Notes: generated by a model from the letters alone, not told the origin. 64,000 bases of DNA from Bacillus dicomae (GCF_006494425.1 NZ_VHIV01000004.1:208393-272392); one strand, 5' to 3'; counted from the first letter of the stretch, positions 37,073 to 47,945 are shown. Numbers and translations: made by a program.

Positions 37073-37924
37073 TTATTCGTAAACGTAGAAACCACGACCT
37101 GTTTTACGTCCTAACCATCCTGCATTTACGTACTTACGTAGTAATGGACATGGGCGATATTTACTATCACCTAAGCCTTCATGCAACACTTCCATAATGT
37201 ATAAACATGTATCTAAACCGATAAAATCAGCGAGCGTTAAAGGCCCCATCGGATGATTCATACCGAGCTTCATTACTTCATCAATCGCTTCTTTCGTCGC
37301 TACACCTTCATATAACGTATAGATTGCCTCATTAATCATTGGTAATAAAATACGGTTCGATACAAACCCTGGGAAATCATTTACTTCAACTGGTACTTTG
37401 CCAATTTTCTTCGTAATATCTTCAATCGTTTCGTATACCGCATCATCTGTAGCCAAACCACGAATAATTTCAACAAGCTTCATAACCGGAACCGGATTCA
37501 TAAAGTGCATACCGATTACTTTCTCCGGACGTTTCGTTACCGCTGCAATTTCTGTAATTGGCAGAGATGACGTATTCGTCGCTAAAATTGCGTGATCTGG
37601 AGCAATTTCATCTAGATTCGCAAAGATTTTCTTTTTAATATCCATTTTTTCAACAGCTGCTTCAATAATAAGATCCGCTTCCTTCACACAATCTAAGTCA
37701 AGCGTTACTGTAAGGCGATTTAATGTTGCTTCCTTCTCTTCTTCCTTCATGCGTCCTTTTTCTACTTGGCGCGCTAAATTTTTCGTAATAATAGCCAATC
37801 CTCTATCTAATTGCTCTTGTTTTAAATCTTGTACCTTCACATCATATCCTGCCATTGCACATACTTGCGCGATCCCGGATCCCATTTGTCCTGCACCAAT
37901 TACAACAATTTTCTGTACGCCCAT
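37073..37924 (-). CDS. 3-hydroxybutyryl-CoA dehydrogenase
   Basis: A 283-residue NAD(P)-dependent enzyme that interconverts 3-hydroxyacyl-CoA and acetoacetyl-CoA-type ketones. The Rossmann motif [11 protein letters not shown] is at residues about 9-19, the catalytic histidine lies in [12 protein letters not shown], and the C-terminal domain carries [12 protein letters not shown]. Length matches short-chain Hbd/MmgB. The start is the ATG at 37924 behind AAGGGGG. It lies between thiolase and acyl-CoA dehydrogenase genes of one operon. Confidence 0.93.
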   Translation of the reverse strand: MGVQKIVVIGAGQMGSGIAQVCAMAGYDVKVQDLKQEQLDRGLAIITKNLARQVEKGRMKEEEKEATLNRLTVTLDLDCVKEADLIIEAAVEKMDIKKKIFANLDEIAPDHAILATNTSSLPITEIAAVTKRPEKVIGMHFMNPVPVMKLVEIIRGLATDDAVYETIEDITKKIGKVPVEVNDFPGFVSNRILLPMINEAIYTLYEGVATKEAIDEVMKLGMNHPMGPLTLADFIGLDTCLYIMEVLHEGLGDSKYRPCPLLRKYVNAGWLGRKTGRGFYVYE

Positions 37925-37973
37925 TTTTTCTTCCCCCTTAATTTTCAATAAACTATATACCTTCTAATCTTAA

Positions 37974-39155
37974 TTAGTGAACCTCAATCATCACTGCATC
38001 ACCTTGGCCACCACCACTACAAATCGAAGCAATTCCAATTCCACCGCCGCGCTGCTTCAGTGCATGGATTAGTGTAACGATAATGCGCGCCCCACTTGCC
38101 CCAATCGGATGTCCCATCGCCACTGCGCCGCCATTTACATTCAATTTCTCTGGATCAATTCCTGCGATTTCTGTACTTGCAATTGCTACTGCTGCAAATG
38201 CTTCATTAATCTCAAATAAATCGATGTCTTCAATTGTCTTTCCTGTTTTTTCAAGCAATGCGTTAATTGCATAACCTGGCGTTCTTGGGAAATCTTTAGA
38301 TTCCACTGCAATTGCTGTATGCGCCAAAATTGTCGCTAACGGCTTCCTTCCTTCTTGCTTCGCTCTGTCTTCGCTCATTAATACAAGTGCAGCACCACCA
38401 TCGTTTAGTCCTGGCGCATTACCAGCTGTAACTGCGGCTGTCTTATCAAATACAGGCTTTAATTTTGCTAACTTTTCAACTGTTGTATCCGCGCGTGGCG
38501 CCTCATCCTTTGCAACGACAATAGGATCGCCTTTTCTTTGTGGAATTGTTACTGGCACAATTTCCTCTTCAAAACGTCCTTCTTTATGCGCTGAAACTGC
38601 ACGCTGATGACTACGATATGCCCATTCATCTTGCGCTTCGCGAGAGATTCCATCTTCCTTCGCAACTTCTCCGCCATAAACACCCATGTGTATACCTGAA
38701 AATGCGCATGTTAAACCGTCAGCAACGTTTAAATCAATAACTTCGTTGTTGCCCATTCTGTATCCCCATCTTGCTCCGCGTAAAATGTAAGGACTGTTAC
38801 TCATTGACTCCATACCGCCAGCTACAATCAATGATTGATCACCAGTACGAATAATTTGATCCGCTAACGTAACCGCACGAAGCCCTGATGCACAAACTTT
38901 ATTCACTGTTTCCGTCTGCACTTCCCAAGGGATTCCAGCAGCCCTCGCCGCCTGACGTGACGGAATTTGTCCCTGCCCACCTTGAATAACTGTTCCGAAT
39001 ATAACTTCCTCAACATCACTAGCAGAAACATTCGCTCTTTCAAGCGCCGCTTTAATTGCAATTCCTCCAAGTTCTGTTGCTTTTACGTCTTTTAAAGATC
39101 CTCCAAATTTCCCAACTGGTGTTCTTGCAGCACTTAAAATAACTGTTTTACTCAT
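37974..39155 (-). CDS. Acetyl-CoA acetyltransferase (thiolase)
   Basis: A 393-residue thiolase that joins or cleaves acetoacetyl-CoA. The nucleophile cysteine is in [13 protein letters not shown] (about residue 88), the catalytic histidine in [16 protein letters not shown], and the second cysteine in [13 protein letters not shown]. The start chosen is the ATG at 39155, after GGGGGAAATAGAC. In this operon a degradative role is more likely than a biosynthetic one. A small hairpin (39217-39237) lies in the gap to fadF. Confidence 0.94.
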   Translation of the reverse strand: MSKTVILSAARTPVGKFGGSLKDVKATELGGIAIKAALERANVSASDVEEVIFGTVIQGGQGQIPSRQAARAAGIPWEVQTETVNKVCASGLRAVTLADQIIRTGDQSLIVAGGMESMSNSPYILRGARWGYRMGNNEVIDLNVADGLTCAFSGIHMGVYGGEVAKEDGISREAQDEWAYRSHQRAVSAHKEGRFEEEIVPVTIPQRKGDPIVVAKDEAPRADTTVEKLAKLKPVFDKTAAVTAGNAPGLNDGGAALVLMSEDRAKQEGRKPLATILAHTAIAVESKDFPRTPGYAINALLEKTGKTIEDIDLFEINEAFAAVAIASTEIAGIDPEKLNVNGGAVAMGHPIGASGARIIVTLIHALKQRGGGIGIASICSGGGQGDAVMIEVH

Positions 39156-39216
39156 GTCTATTTCCCCCATTTTTTTATTAGCGCTGAGCGCTCGCTCGGT
39201 ATTCTTACATTGAGAA

Positions 39217-39237
39217 GAGGTGCAATCATTGCACCTC
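39217..39237. other. Hairpin inside the beta-oxidation operon
   Basis: GAGGTGCAAT and ATTGCACCTC form a 9-10 bp stem between fadF and the thiolase gene without a U-run; probably mRNA processing or stability. Confidence 0.55.
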
Positions 39238-39265
39238 CCTCTAAAGTTGTATTCGTTCCTACAAA

Positions 39266-41377
39266 TTACATCGCTTCTTTTTTCTGACCGATAACAGAGC
39301 GTTCTAAAATCTCTGTTACATCAAGCGTTTGAACCTTCTCTTCTACTTCTTTCGCTTTCGTCCCATCACTAATCATCGTTAAGCAATATGGACAACCTGT
39401 ACCGATAATGGATGGCTGCACGGCTAGCGCTTGTTCCGTACGAGCAACGTTAATACGAGAACCCGCTGTTTCCTCCATCCACATTAAGCCACCACCTGCT
39501 CCACAACACATTCCCGTTTCACGGTTACGTGCCATTTCTACAAGGTTCACACCAGGAATTGCTTTCAAAATATCGCGTGGTGCTTCGTATACTTCGTTGT
39601 ATCTTCCTAAATAACAGGAATCATGGTACGTGACTGTTTCCTCAATAGCGTGAACAGGTTTTAAACGTCCTTCTTTCACCCACTGAGCTAACAATTCTGT
39701 ATGATGATAGACTTCTGCTTGCAAGCCAAAGTCTGGATACTCATTTTTAAATGTGTTATAAGCGTGAGGATCAATCGTAACGATTTTCTTCACTCCTGCT
39801 TTTTCAAATTCTTCAATATTTTTTGTCGCCATCTCTTGGAAGACGAATTCATTTCCAAGGCGGCGTGGTGTATCTCCAGAGTTCTTCTCTTTATTACCGA
39901 GTATCGCAAATGAAATGCCCGCTTCGTTCATTAACTTCGCAAACGATATCGCAATCTTCTGACTACGATTATCATATGATCCCATTGAACCAACCCAGAA
40001 TAAATATTCGAATTCCTCGCCAGCTTTCGATTTTTCTTTCACAGTCGGAACCGTTACTTCATCATCGCCTTGGCGCCACGTTTCACGCTCTTTACGATTT
40101 AGACCCCACGGATTCCCTTGACGCTCGATGTTTGTCATCGCACGCTGCGCTTCCGCGTCCATCTTTCCTTCTGTTAAAACAAGATAGCGGCGTAAATCAA
40201 TAATTTTGTCAACATGCTCATTCATAACTGGACACTGATCTTCACAGTTACGGCACGTTGTACACGCCCAAATCTCTTCTTCTGTAATAACATCTCCGAT
40301 TAAACTCGGATCGTAAGCAAGCGTTGTAGCTGCTGATTCTTGTTGCCCTTTCCCAGCTGCCATCATCGCTAACTGATTTCCTTGTGTATTATTAAAAGCA
40401 ACTACTGGAACCCACGGTGCTTTTGATGTTACCGCTGCTCCTTTATCAGTTAAATGATCGCGAAGTTTTAAAATTAAATCCATCGGTGATAACATTTTTC
40501 CTGTTCCTGTTGCCGGACACATATTTGTACAACGACCACACTCTACACAAGCATATAAATCGATAAGCTGATTTTGTCTAAAATCTTCGATTTTACCAAC
40601 ACCAAATGTTTCTTGTGTTTCGTCTTCAAAGTCAATCTTTTCAAGTTTCCCTGGATTTGAAAGACGACCGAAGAATACGTTAGCTGGTCCCGCAATTAAA
40701 TGCGCGTGTTTTGATTGTGGAACATAAACTAAAAACGTTAACAAAATTAGTAAATGCACCCACCAAGAGAAATAGAACACAGAAATGGCTACGGTTTCAT
40801 TTATCCCCGAGAAAACGTAAGCGATTGCAGAAGCGATTGGTTCACTCCATGAAAGCTCCTCGCCGTGCCATATAATTCCCATTCCATTACCGAGTAGCAC
40901 AGAAATCATTAAGCCACCAATAAAGATAAGAACAAGGCCTGATTTGAAATTACGTTTTAAACGAACTAGCTTCTCAACATAACGTCTATGAAAAGCCCAA
41001 AAGACTGCAATTAAAATAACAAGTGTGACAATTTCCTGGAAGAATGTAAATGCAGGGTATAGTGGTCCAAGTGGAAGATGTGATCCTGGTGCGAGTCCTT
41101 TCCAAACGAAGTCAATTGCTCCAAATTGGACAAGAATAAATCCATAAAAGAACATAACGTGAATAATGCCGCTCTTCTTATCTTTCAGCAGCTTTTTCTG
41201 ACCGAAAACATTGACCTTAAGGAGATCCCAACGCTCTTTAAAACGACGGTCAAATTCAATCTTTTTTCCTAACTGTATGTAGGCCATCCTCGTTCGTATA
41301 AGATATACAAACAAATATCCCGCATAAGCAATAACAGCAATGGCAGCCAGCCAATTAATGATCAGTAAGCTATTCAT
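39266..41377 (-). CDS. fadF: FadF-type membrane iron-sulfur oxidoreductase (ETF:menaquinone oxidoreductase candidate)
   Basis: A 703-residue protein. The first 235 residues hold about six membrane helices resembling a nitrate-reductase gamma cytochrome b domain. Then come two 4Fe-4S motifs ([12 protein letters not shown] and [12 protein letters not shown]) and two Cys-rich CCG-type domains ([27 protein letters not shown]). This is the architecture of FadF/EtfD proteins, proposed to pass electrons from acyl-CoA dehydrogenases through ETF to menaquinone. It heads the beta-oxidation operon with the TetR regulator at the other end. No etf genes are in the window. The electron route is inferred from family work. 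Confidence 0.87.
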   Translation of the reverse strand: MNSLLIINWLAAIAVIAYAGYLFVYLIRTRMAYIQLGKKIEFDRRFKERWDLLKVNVFGQKKLLKDKKSGIIHVMFFYGFILVQFGAIDFVWKGLAPGSHLPLGPLYPAFTFFQEIVTLVILIAVFWAFHRRYVEKLVRLKRNFKSGLVLIFIGGLMISVLLGNGMGIIWHGEELSWSEPIASAIAYVFSGINETVAISVFYFSWWVHLLILLTFLVYVPQSKHAHLIAGPANVFFGRLSNPGKLEKIDFEDETQETFGVGKIEDFRQNQLIDLYACVECGRCTNMCPATGTGKMLSPMDLILKLRDHLTDKGAAVTSKAPWVPVVAFNNTQGNQLAMMAAGKGQQESAATTLAYDPSLIGDVITEEEIWACTTCRNCEDQCPVMNEHVDKIIDLRRYLVLTEGKMDAEAQRAMTNIERQGNPWGLNRKERETWRQGDDEVTVPTVKEKSKAGEEFEYLFWVGSMGSYDNRSQKIAISFAKLMNEAGISFAILGNKEKNSGDTPRRLGNEFVFQEMATKNIEEFEKAGVKKIVTIDPHAYNTFKNEYPDFGLQAEVYHHTELLAQWVKEGRLKPVHAIEETVTYHDSCYLGRYNEVYEAPRDILKAIPGVNLVEMARNRETGMCCGAGGGLMWMEETAGSRINVARTEQALAVQPSIIGTGCPYCLTMISDGTKAKEVEEKVQTLDVTEILERSVIGQKKEAM

Positions 41378-41465
41378 TTTTATGCTACCCCTCTCTTTGT
41401 AAGCCCTCTTTCTTTTTTAGAATCTTCAAAAACATATAATTTTCTGAATTTTATCCCCTACCTTC

Positions 41466-41493
41466 ATTATATAATGAGTGAGCATTCAGTCAA
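41466..41493 (-). promoter_or_regulatory. Promoter and FadR-like operator of the beta-oxidation operon
   Basis: Minus-strand TTGACT (41488-41493), 16 nt, TATAAT (41466-41471). The 18-bp dyad TGAGTGAGCATTCAGTCA (41475-41492) lies across the -35 and spacer and matches the B. subtilis FadR consensus at about 14 of 18 positions. Confidence 0.75.
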
Positions 41494-41550
41494 CAGTTTT
41501 TTGTTATACAACAACATATTTTTTAATAAAGCTGTTTATTTCGGTGAAAC

Positions 41551-41625
41551 TATAAAGTGAAACTTTAATTTGGAAAGGGCTGTCTATCCCTTCTGATCAT
41601 TAGCCCGCAAATAACGGGATAAAAT
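41551..41625. repeat. Internally deleted copy of the bcr1-like repeat
   Basis: Reads like the reverse complement of 15174-15326 with most of the middle missing: it starts ATAAAGTGAAACTTTAAT, keeps the GGGCT...AGCCC stem and ends ACGGGATAAA. It lies between the fad promoter and cls. Confidence 0.6.
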
Positions 41626-41683
41626 GAAAATTTGATTTATAAAAAACTAATGGTGAAAAGACCGTGAAGGAGGGAATTTACTC

Positions 41684-42877
41684 ATGTTCTTCTTATCTCT
41701 CTTGTTAATAGGTAGCGTTCTCTGGATTGTAATCGATCTTTCTTATGGGAGAATTGTTCATTTAAAACGTGTCCGTTCTCGTTCTTTCCCTTTACGTCAA
41801 AGTGATTTTCACCTTTATACATACGGAAAAGATTTGTATGACGCCCTATTTACTGATATAAAACAGGCGAAACACCATGTGCACGTTTTGTTCTTCATTG
41901 TAAAAAACGATAAAATTAGTCGTGAATTTTTAAAGTTACTTATCGATAAGGCACAGGAAGGAATTGAAGTAAGACTTTTACTCGATCGATTAGGAAGCCA
42001 TCATTTATCAAATGAGGCAATTCATTCCCTACAAAAACATGGCGTCTCTTTTTCATTTTGTCATAAAGTTAAATTTCCGTTCCTTTTCTTTTCTGCCAAT
42101 CAGCGTAATCATAGAAAAATTACGGTGGTTGACGGAAAAATTGGTTATATAGGCGGATTTAATATCGGGGAAGAGTATTTGGGACATAATGAGCGTTTAG
42201 GGTTATGGAGAGACTATCATTTACGCCTTACAGGTGAAGGCGTACAAGACTTACAAAAACAATTTTTACATGACTGGTTTGATGATACAAACCAAAACTT
42301 ATTAGATACTTCTCTTTATTTTCCGAAACTACAATCAGGTATCATCCAACATCAATTTATTCCGACCGATGGGGCCTATTTGCAAAATACTTTTTTACAC
42401 TTAATTGAAAATACGAAAGAAGAACTCTTTATCGGTACACCATATTTCATTCCTGGAAAAAAAATTATGAATGCATTATTAAAAGCACGAAAACGTGGGG
42501 TTGAAATAACCATTCTCGTTCCCGAAAAAGCTGATCATGCCCTTGTTCGAGAAGCGAAATTCCCATATTGCCGAAAATTAATACAAGCTGGGTGTAATAT
42601 TTACGCATTTCAACAAGGTTTTTTTCACGCTAAAGTTATTATAGCGGACGATTATATTTGTGATATCGGAACTGCAAATTTTGATATGAGAAGTTTATAT
42701 ATAAACCATGAGATCAACTGCCTTTTATATGATAAACATTTTATACAAACAGTAAAAAACAAGTTCCATGAAGATTTAGAAAACGCGTCCTTACTTTCCT
42801 TTAAAGATGTTAGCCCACATTCTGTTATTGATAAAGGGAAAGAATGGCTAGGAGCGATACTTGCTTTCTTCTTATAG
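41684..42877 (+). CDS. Cardiolipin synthase family phospholipase D protein (YwjE-like)
   Basis: A 397-residue protein with one N-terminal membrane segment and two phospholipase D HKD motifs: [16 protein letters not shown] (about residue 145) and [15 protein letters not shown] (about residue 315). Cardiolipin synthases of this type join two phosphatidylglycerols at the membrane. Position before uvsE matches B. subtilis ywjE (clsB), a minor cardiolipin synthase linked to sporulation. It has one N-terminal membrane helix instead of two, so it may be a specialised variant. ATG at 41684 follows GGAGGG. Confidence 0.85.
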   Translation: MFFLSLLLIGSVLWIVIDLSYGRIVHLKRVRSRSFPLRQSDFHLYTYGKDLYDALFTDIKQAKHHVHVLFFIVKNDKISREFLKLLIDKAQEGIEVRLLLDRLGSHHLSNEAIHSLQKHGVSFSFCHKVKFPFLFFSANQRNHRKITVVDGKIGYIGGFNIGEEYLGHNERLGLWRDYHLRLTGEGVQDLQKQFLHDWFDDTNQNLLDTSLYFPKLQSGIIQHQFIPTDGAYLQNTFLHLIENTKEELFIGTPYFIPGKKIMNALLKARKRGVEITILVPEKADHALVREAKFPYCRKLIQAGCNIYAFQQGFFHAKVIIADDYICDIGTANFDMRSLYINHEINCLLYDKHFIQTVKNKFHEDLENASLLSFKDVSPHSVIDKGKEWLGAILAFFL

Positions 42878-42909
42878 GAAAGATAATGAGTAAAAGAGGT
42901 GTATCACAT

Positions 42910-43863
42910 ATGATTATGCGGTTTGGATATGTCTCACATGCAATGGCATTGTGGGACTGTTCTCCTGCTAAAACGATGACATTTACAAGCTTTCAAAAGC
43001 TCAGTAAACAAGAGCGAGAAGATAAATTATACGATGTTACAAGGCAGAACCTTGAGCATACAATACGTATACTTCATTACAATATAGCGCATGAAATTCC
43101 ATTATATCGCATGTCTTCATCTATAGTCCCACTTGCAACACATCCTGAAGTCGAGTTTGATTATATCGGAGCATTTACACCACTTTGGGGTGCAATTGGG
43201 GCATTAATTAAAGAACACAATTTACGAGTAAGTTTTCATCCCAATCAATTTACGCTATTTACAAGCGACAAGCCACATATTACAACTAATGCTATTACAG
43301 ATATGAACTATCATTATAAAGTATTAGATGCAATAGGAATTGCAGATTCTTCTTATATTAACATCCATGTAGGGGGTGCCTACGGAAATAAAGAAAAAGC
43401 TGTTGGACGTTTCCATGAAAATATAAAAAAACTTCCTGCACATATAAAAAAACAAATGACACTTGAAAATGATGATAAAACATATACAACTGCTGAGACT
43501 TTATCTATTTGTCAAAAGGAAAAGATCCCATTCGTATTTGATTATCATCATCACATGGCCAACCTTTGCGAGGAACCGCTAGAAGTGTTACTTCCTGCAA
43601 TTTTTGAAACTTGGTCACATACAAATATCCCTCCTAAAGTTCACATTTCCTCCCCTAAATCAGAAAAAGAATTTAGGGCACACGCTGAATATATTAATTT
43701 AGAGTTTATTAAACCTTTCTTACAAATTGCAAAAAAAATCAATCATGATTTCGATATTATGATTGAAAGTAAACAGAAAGATTTAGCACTATTCCAATTA
43801 ATAGCTGAACTTTCTTCTATAAGAGGAATGAAAAGAACAACTGGCGCAACGTTACAATGGTAA
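42910..43863 (+). CDS. uvsE: UV damage endonuclease UvsE
   Basis: A 317-residue TIM-barrel endonuclease that nicks DNA 5' of UV photoproducts independently of UvrABC. The metal and substrate blocks [51 protein letters not shown] and KVHISSPK are all present. The start chosen is the ATG at 42910, eight bases after AGAGGTG; an open frame upstream overlaps the cls gene. Position matches B. subtilis ywjD; in that species the gene is made in the forespore. The 3' end forms part of its own terminator. Confidence 0.94.
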   Translation: MIMRFGYVSHAMALWDCSPAKTMTFTSFQKLSKQEREDKLYDVTRQNLEHTIRILHYNIAHEIPLYRMSSSIVPLATHPEVEFDYIGAFTPLWGAIGALIKEHNLRVSFHPNQFTLFTSDKPHITTNAITDMNYHYKVLDAIGIADSSYINIHVGGAYGNKEKAVGRFHENIKKLPAHIKKQMTLENDDKTYTTAETLSICQKEKIPFVFDYHHHMANLCEEPLEVLLPAIFETWSHTNIPPKVHISSPKSEKEFRAHAEYINLEFIKPFLQIAKKINHDFDIMIESKQKDLALFQLIAELSSIRGMKRTTGATLQW

Positions 43864-43888
43864 ATTGTAATGTTGCGCCTTTTTTTTC
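43843..43888 (+). terminator. Terminator of uvsE, overlapping the coding end
   Basis: A 16-bp stem with one G-U pair (43843-43858 with 43864-43879) followed by nine T. The 5' arm encodes the last UvsE residues. Confidence 0.88.
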
Positions 43889-43989
43889 AAAAAGTAATTC
43901 TTATAGTAAAAATGTTCCTATTTTATATGCTATTATTTAAATTAGCATTTTCCCCCTAAGATTCAACTTTATTGAAATGGAGTCATAAT

Positions 43990-46668
43990 ATGATTAATCA
44001 AAAAAAGTATGTACAATTTGTCATAATGTATATTTTTATATTTTCTCTTTGGATATTCTTTATTCCAGATAAATGGAATATAAAAGAAATTGGAATCCTT
44101 TTCTTATTTTGTTTTTCTGCAGTCTTTTCTTGTTATTGCTCATATAAAGCAATTAAGAAGATGAAGCGCGGCGATAAATTATTTTGGGTGTTATTATTAT
44201 GCACTTGCCTCTGTGGATTGGCTATGGAGATAACTTTATTTCTTGATTCACTTTCTATATGCACTCAAGTCATATTCTCATATGAAGCACTACCTTTTTT
44301 CATCATCCAGTATATTTTACTCTTTTCTGGCTTTACTATAAAATTCATAAAACATTACTCTATTAGGGGCCTTGCTCAATTTTCATTCGATAGCATCTTT
44401 ATCGTTATTATGAATATTTATTTTACCCTAACTTTTATTTTGGATCTTTCAAGCTTCAGTATGCTAACAAAGGGCACGTGGATTTTAATTGGATACTTTG
44501 TCGCACAATCATTAGTAATTTACGCCGTTATTAGCCTGTATAGAAGAGAACAATATTCTTCTAGTAGAATTTCATTAATTATTGGTTTTACTATCATTCT
44601 CGTTTACGGATATATACAGCTATTCCAGTTAAACAAAGGAATGCAAACTTCCGCTGAATTCTCTTATTTAATACATACTGCTTCAATTTTATTAATCTGT
44701 TTATCGTCCATACTATACATTTTGGATAAACCAATGCAACATGAAACGAAAACAAAATATTATCGATTTGACTATGTGCGCTTTATATTACCGTATTTTA
44801 GTATAATCATTACTTTTTCCTTTATTATCATTCAACCTTGGGATGATAAGTTCATGTTAATCGGTCTCGTATTATCACTTATTTTTTTATTCTTACGACA
44901 ACTTTACATGTGGAAAGATAATAAAGTATTAATCGATACATATGAACAGCTGACTACACAACTAGAAGATGAAGTTGAAGAAGGTGCATTTGCATTATCA
45001 AAAAGTGAACAACGCTATAAATCTTTATTTGAAGATCATCCCGATGCTGTTTTTTCTTTAAATATGAATGGTATTTTTCAACATTCTAATAAGGCATGTG
45101 AAAGCTTGTTTACCGCCTACTATTGTGAAGTAGCAAGCTATTCTCTTCTACACTTCATTGATTCAAAAGACCATGATCTACTAAAGAACGCTTTACAAAT
45201 AACGAAAGAAGGTAGACCACAAACTTTAGAAGTTCGTACAAAAGAAAAAGAAGGTTATTACTATCATCTTCACATTACGCTCATCCCGACTTTCATAAAC
45301 AAAGAAGTTGTTGGGATGTTCGGTATAGCACGTGATATTACAACTTTATATGAAAAACAAAAACAAGTAGAACATTTAGCCTTTCATGATGCACTTACTG
45401 GATTACCAAATCGCCGAAAGTTTGAAAAAGATTTGAAAAACATTTTAAATACAGCTCAAACTAACGCGAATGATGTTGCCGTCATGTTCCTTGATTTAGA
45501 TAGATTCAAAAAAATTAACGATAGACTTGGTCACGATATCGGAGATCTATTATTAATTGAAGTAGCAAAAAGGTTACGCGGTTGCTTACGTTCAAAGGAT
45601 GTCGTTGCTCGCCAAGGCGGAGATGAGTTTACAATTCTATTACCGGATATGTACTCAGAAAAAAGTGCGGCTTTTATAGCTGAACAGATTTTAAATATTT
45701 TAAACAAACCATTCTTCATTAAAGATGAAGAACTGTCTATTACACCAAGTATCGGAATTGCAATGTACCCTGATTGTGGAACAGATGTAACAGAATTAAT
45801 GAAAAATGCTGATATGGCTATGTATCGCGCGAAAGCAAATGGGAAAAACAGATTTGTTTTCTTCTCAAAAGAAATGAGTATCGCTCAAAACGAAATCCAA
45901 TTCTTAGAGGGCGAACTTTCAAAAGGATTACAACAAAATGAATTTTTCCTTGAATACCAGCCACAAGTAAGCACAAAAACAAAAAAAATTATCGGTTTTG
46001 AAGCATTAATTCGTTGGAAACATCCAAAGCTAGGTATCGTATCTCCGGCCCAATTTATTCCTCTAGCAGAGGAGACTGGATTCATTATTGAACTTGGAAA
46101 TTGGATTTTACGCACTGCTTGCTTAGAAGCAAAAAGATGGCATAATCAAGGTTTCTCTCACCTAAAAGTTGGTGTGAATTTATCTGTTGTTCAATTTAAC
46201 CATGCAGATTTAATCCCTACTATTTCAAAAGTGTTAGAAGAAACAGAACTAAAACCAGAAGCATTAGATATTGAAATTACGGAAAGCATCGCCATTAATC
46301 AAAACCAATCTGTAGTTGCAAAACTAGAACAACTACAAAATCTCGGTATTCAAATTTCAATCGATGATTTTGGAACTGGTTATAGCTCCTTAGCTTATTT
46401 AACAAAATATCCAATCAACACATTAAAAATTGCTCGAGAGTTTATTTGTGGAATTACAACTAGCCCTTTAGAAGAAGCGATTATCTCTTCCATTATTACG
46501 CTATCAAAAGAACTAAATTTAGAAGTTATTGCAGAAGGGGTAGAGACCGAAGAACAGTGGCAGTTTTTATATGAGCAAAACTGTGACCACATTCAAGGAT
46601 TCTTTATTAGCAGGCCTGTTTCTAGTAAAGACGTTTGGAGATTACTCCACAAAAAAACAACCGTCTAA
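43990..46668 (+). CDS. Membrane PAS-GGDEF-EAL cyclic di-GMP protein
   Basis: An 892-residue protein. Residues about 1-320 hold eight or more membrane segments, followed by a short coiled linker (QLEDEVEEG), a PAS/PAC domain (about 340-455), a GGDEF domain with exact GGDEF near residue 541 and an RSKD inhibitory-site motif five residues before it, and an EAL domain (EALIRW near 671, DDFGTGYSS). The KID tripeptide of EAL domains reads KIA here. The cyclase half looks intact; the phosphodiesterase half is less sure. The start chosen is the ATG at 43990, seven bases after GGAG. It ends in a hairpin that is also the papR terminator. Confidence 0.88.
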   Translation: MINQKKYVQFVIMYIFIFSLWIFFIPDKWNIKEIGILFLFCFSAVFSCYCSYKAIKKMKRGDKLFWVLLLCTCLCGLAMEITLFLDSLSICTQVIFSYEALPFFIIQYILLFSGFTIKFIKHYSIRGLAQFSFDSIFIVIMNIYFTLTFILDLSSFSMLTKGTWILIGYFVAQSLVIYAVISLYRREQYSSSRISLIIGFTIILVYGYIQLFQLNKGMQTSAEFSYLIHTASILLICLSSILYILDKPMQHETKTKYYRFDYVRFILPYFSIIITFSFIIIQPWDDKFMLIGLVLSLIFLFLRQLYMWKDNKVLIDTYEQLTTQLEDEVEEGAFALSKSEQRYKSLFEDHPDAVFSLNMNGIFQHSNKACESLFTAYYCEVASYSLLHFIDSKDHDLLKNALQITKEGRPQTLEVRTKEKEGYYYHLHITLIPTFINKEVVGMFGIARDITTLYEKQKQVEHLAFHDALTGLPNRRKFEKDLKNILNTAQTNANDVAVMFLDLDRFKKINDRLGHDIGDLLLIEVAKRLRGCLRSKDVVARQGGDEFTILLPDMYSEKSAAFIAEQILNILNKPFFIKDEELSITPSIGIAMYPDCGTDVTELMKNADMAMYRAKANGKNRFVFFSKEMSIAQNEIQFLEGELSKGLQQNEFFLEYQPQVSTKTKKIIGFEALIRWKHPKLGIVSPAQFIPLAEETGFIIELGNWILRTACLEAKRWHNQGFSHLKVGVNLSVVQFNHADLIPTISKVLEETELKPEALDIEITESIAINQNQSVVAKLEQLQNLGIQISIDDFGTGYSSLAYLTKYPINTLKIAREFICGITTSPLEEAIISSIITLSKELNLEVIAEGVETEEQWQFLYEQNCDHIQGFFISRPVSSKDVWRLLHKKTTV

Positions 46669-46687
46669 GTAAGACGGTTGTTTTTTT
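46651..46687. terminator. Bidirectional terminator of the GGDEF-EAL gene and papR
   Basis: A 10-bp stem (46657-46666 with 46672-46681) with A-run on one side and T-run on the other; overlaps the GGDEF-EAL stop codon. Confidence 0.85.
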
Positions 46688-46832
46688 AATACTCAAAAGG
46701 TAGATCTGAAGCTAATTGTACCTCTTGATCATTATGAGAAATCACTTGGCTTTTCTCTAAAGCTGTATCTGTTAATGAAATACCCCATGCCATTGCTAAC
46801 GTTAATAGACTACCAATAAGTAGTTTTTTCAT
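46686..46832 (-). CDS. papR: PapR quorum-sensing peptide precursor
   Basis: A 48-residue peptide, too short for many gene finders. It has a signal sequence (MKKLLIGSLLTLAMAWG) and ends SDLPFEY, the mature PlcR-activating peptide (heptapeptide or its last five residues LPFEY). The peptide is exported, trimmed outside the cell, re-imported by oligopeptide permease and bound by PlcR. It lies 87 bp after plcR and has its own PlcR box (46887-46902). The C-terminus belongs to the LPFE-type pherotypes. Ribosome-binding site GGGTGATGG. Confidence 0.95.
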   Translation of the reverse strand: MKKLLIGSLLTLAMAWGISLTDTALEKSQVISHNDQEVQLASDLPFEY

Positions 46833-46886
46833 ATTCCATCACCCACATTTTTTCTTTTAATATATCATGAAAATTTATCCATATCG

Positions 46887-46902
46887 TATGCAATTATGCA
46901 TA
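46887..46902. promoter_or_regulatory. PlcR box ahead of papR
   Basis: TATGCAATTATGCATA, an exact match to the PlcR consensus TATGNANNNNTNCATA, in the plcR-papR gap. Confidence 0.85.
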
Positions 46903-46919
46903 TCCATTTTTTGGGGTGC

Positions 46920-47777
46920 TTATCGGTTAATTTTATTTACGAGTGCCTCTTTATATGCATGCATTTCTAATATATCAAAAAAGAAACTTGCTTTCTTATA
47001 TGCATCTTCAATCTCTGCTTCATCATGCTCCAACTTTTCTAAACACTCACCCCTTTGGTAGTACAGTTGTCCAATTAATGCCATACTATTAATTCGGCAA
47101 GATATTTCAATCGATTTATTCACTTGATAAAGGGCTTCTTCATATTGATTATCTAAGTATAATGCTTTTGCATGATTATACCTTACCTTCACATCAAATT
47201 CTTCGTTATCATGCAATGTTTCTAATTGCTTTAATATATTTTCAAATAACTCAATACTCTTCTTAAAATAGCCATTTTCAGCATAAATATTTGCAATTGC
47301 GTTTTCTATATATAAATTTTGATATACGTCTATTCCAGCTAGTTGTTGATTTAACAATTTTTTTAATTCTAAAATACAATATTCGTAATCGATTTTCTTC
47401 AGTATGTAAGCTGCTACATGATATTGCCATTGAAGAAACTGCTGGAATTCCGGATGATATTCTTCCTTTTTCAACTCATTCCACACTCTAGTATAAATTT
47501 CTTTATACTTTTTTTGCTTACAGAGTATAATAATTTGATCTTTAAACTTCTTTTTCCTCTCGATATCGGAATAAATGAGTACCTCATAAAAGTGAATAAT
47601 GGGAACTTGTAATTTGGCTGCGATACCTTGCAATATATCCATACTTGGGTATACCGCGCCCGATTCAATTCGGCTCACTTCTGATTGATGACATATGTTC
47701 TCGGATAACTGTTTTTGTGTTAATCCCCTCAGTACCCTAATTTTCTTAATTTCACTTCCTAATTTTTCTGCGTGCAT
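46920..47777 (-). CDS. plcR: PlcR quorum-sensing transcriptional regulator
   Basis: A 285-residue RNPP-family activator of secreted virulence factors (phospholipases, haemolysins, enterotoxins, proteases). Residues about 8-62 are the helix-turn-helix (RGLTQKQLSENICHQSEVSR), and about 75-280 are five tetratricopeptide-like repeats that bind PapR. The length is that of intact PlcR; the nonsense codon that ends B. anthracis PlcR early is absent. The promoter contains a PlcR box for self-activation and two Spo0A-type boxes for repression at the start of sporulation. Confidence 0.96.
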   Translation of the reverse strand: MHAEKLGSEIKKIRVLRGLTQKQLSENICHQSEVSRIESGAVYPSMDILQGIAAKLQVPIIHFYEVLIYSDIERKKKFKDQIIILCKQKKYKEIYTRVWNELKKEEYHPEFQQFLQWQYHVAAYILKKIDYEYCILELKKLLNQQLAGIDVYQNLYIENAIANIYAENGYFKKSIELFENILKQLETLHDNEEFDVKVRYNHAKALYLDNQYEEALYQVNKSIEISCRINSMALIGQLYYQRGECLEKLEHDEAEIEDAYKKASFFFDILEMHAYKEALVNKINR

Positions 47778-47793
47778 ACTTACTCACCATCCC

Positions 47794-47799
47794 ATTATA
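47794..47799 (-). promoter_or_regulatory. -10 box of the plcR promoter
   Basis: Minus-strand TATAAT, 60 bp from the PlcR box and about 17 bp from the start codon region; the -35 is poor, as expected for an activated promoter. Confidence 0.6.
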
Positions 47800-47843
47800 A
47801 CAATCTAATTTGTTAAGTTGTCATACCACTACAATAATGTGAA

Positions 47844-47893
47844 TTCGACAATTTTTGATATGAAATAATGCATAATATATATAAAATTCGGCA
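47844..47893. promoter_or_regulatory. PlcR box flanked by two Spo0A boxes (plcR promoter)
   Basis: PlcR box TATGAAATAATGCATA at 47859-47874, with TTCGACA (47844-47850) and TTCGGCA (47887-47893), both matching the Spo0A core TGNCGAA in reverse. This is the arrangement described for plcR. Confidence 0.82.
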
Positions 47894-47945
47894 AATTTTT
47901 CACATAATTCATCTCACATACAATAATAGATTAGAAGTTTTATAG

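Noticed and set aside
46920-47777. B. anthracis-type truncated plcR
   Set aside because: The frame is open for all 285 codons.
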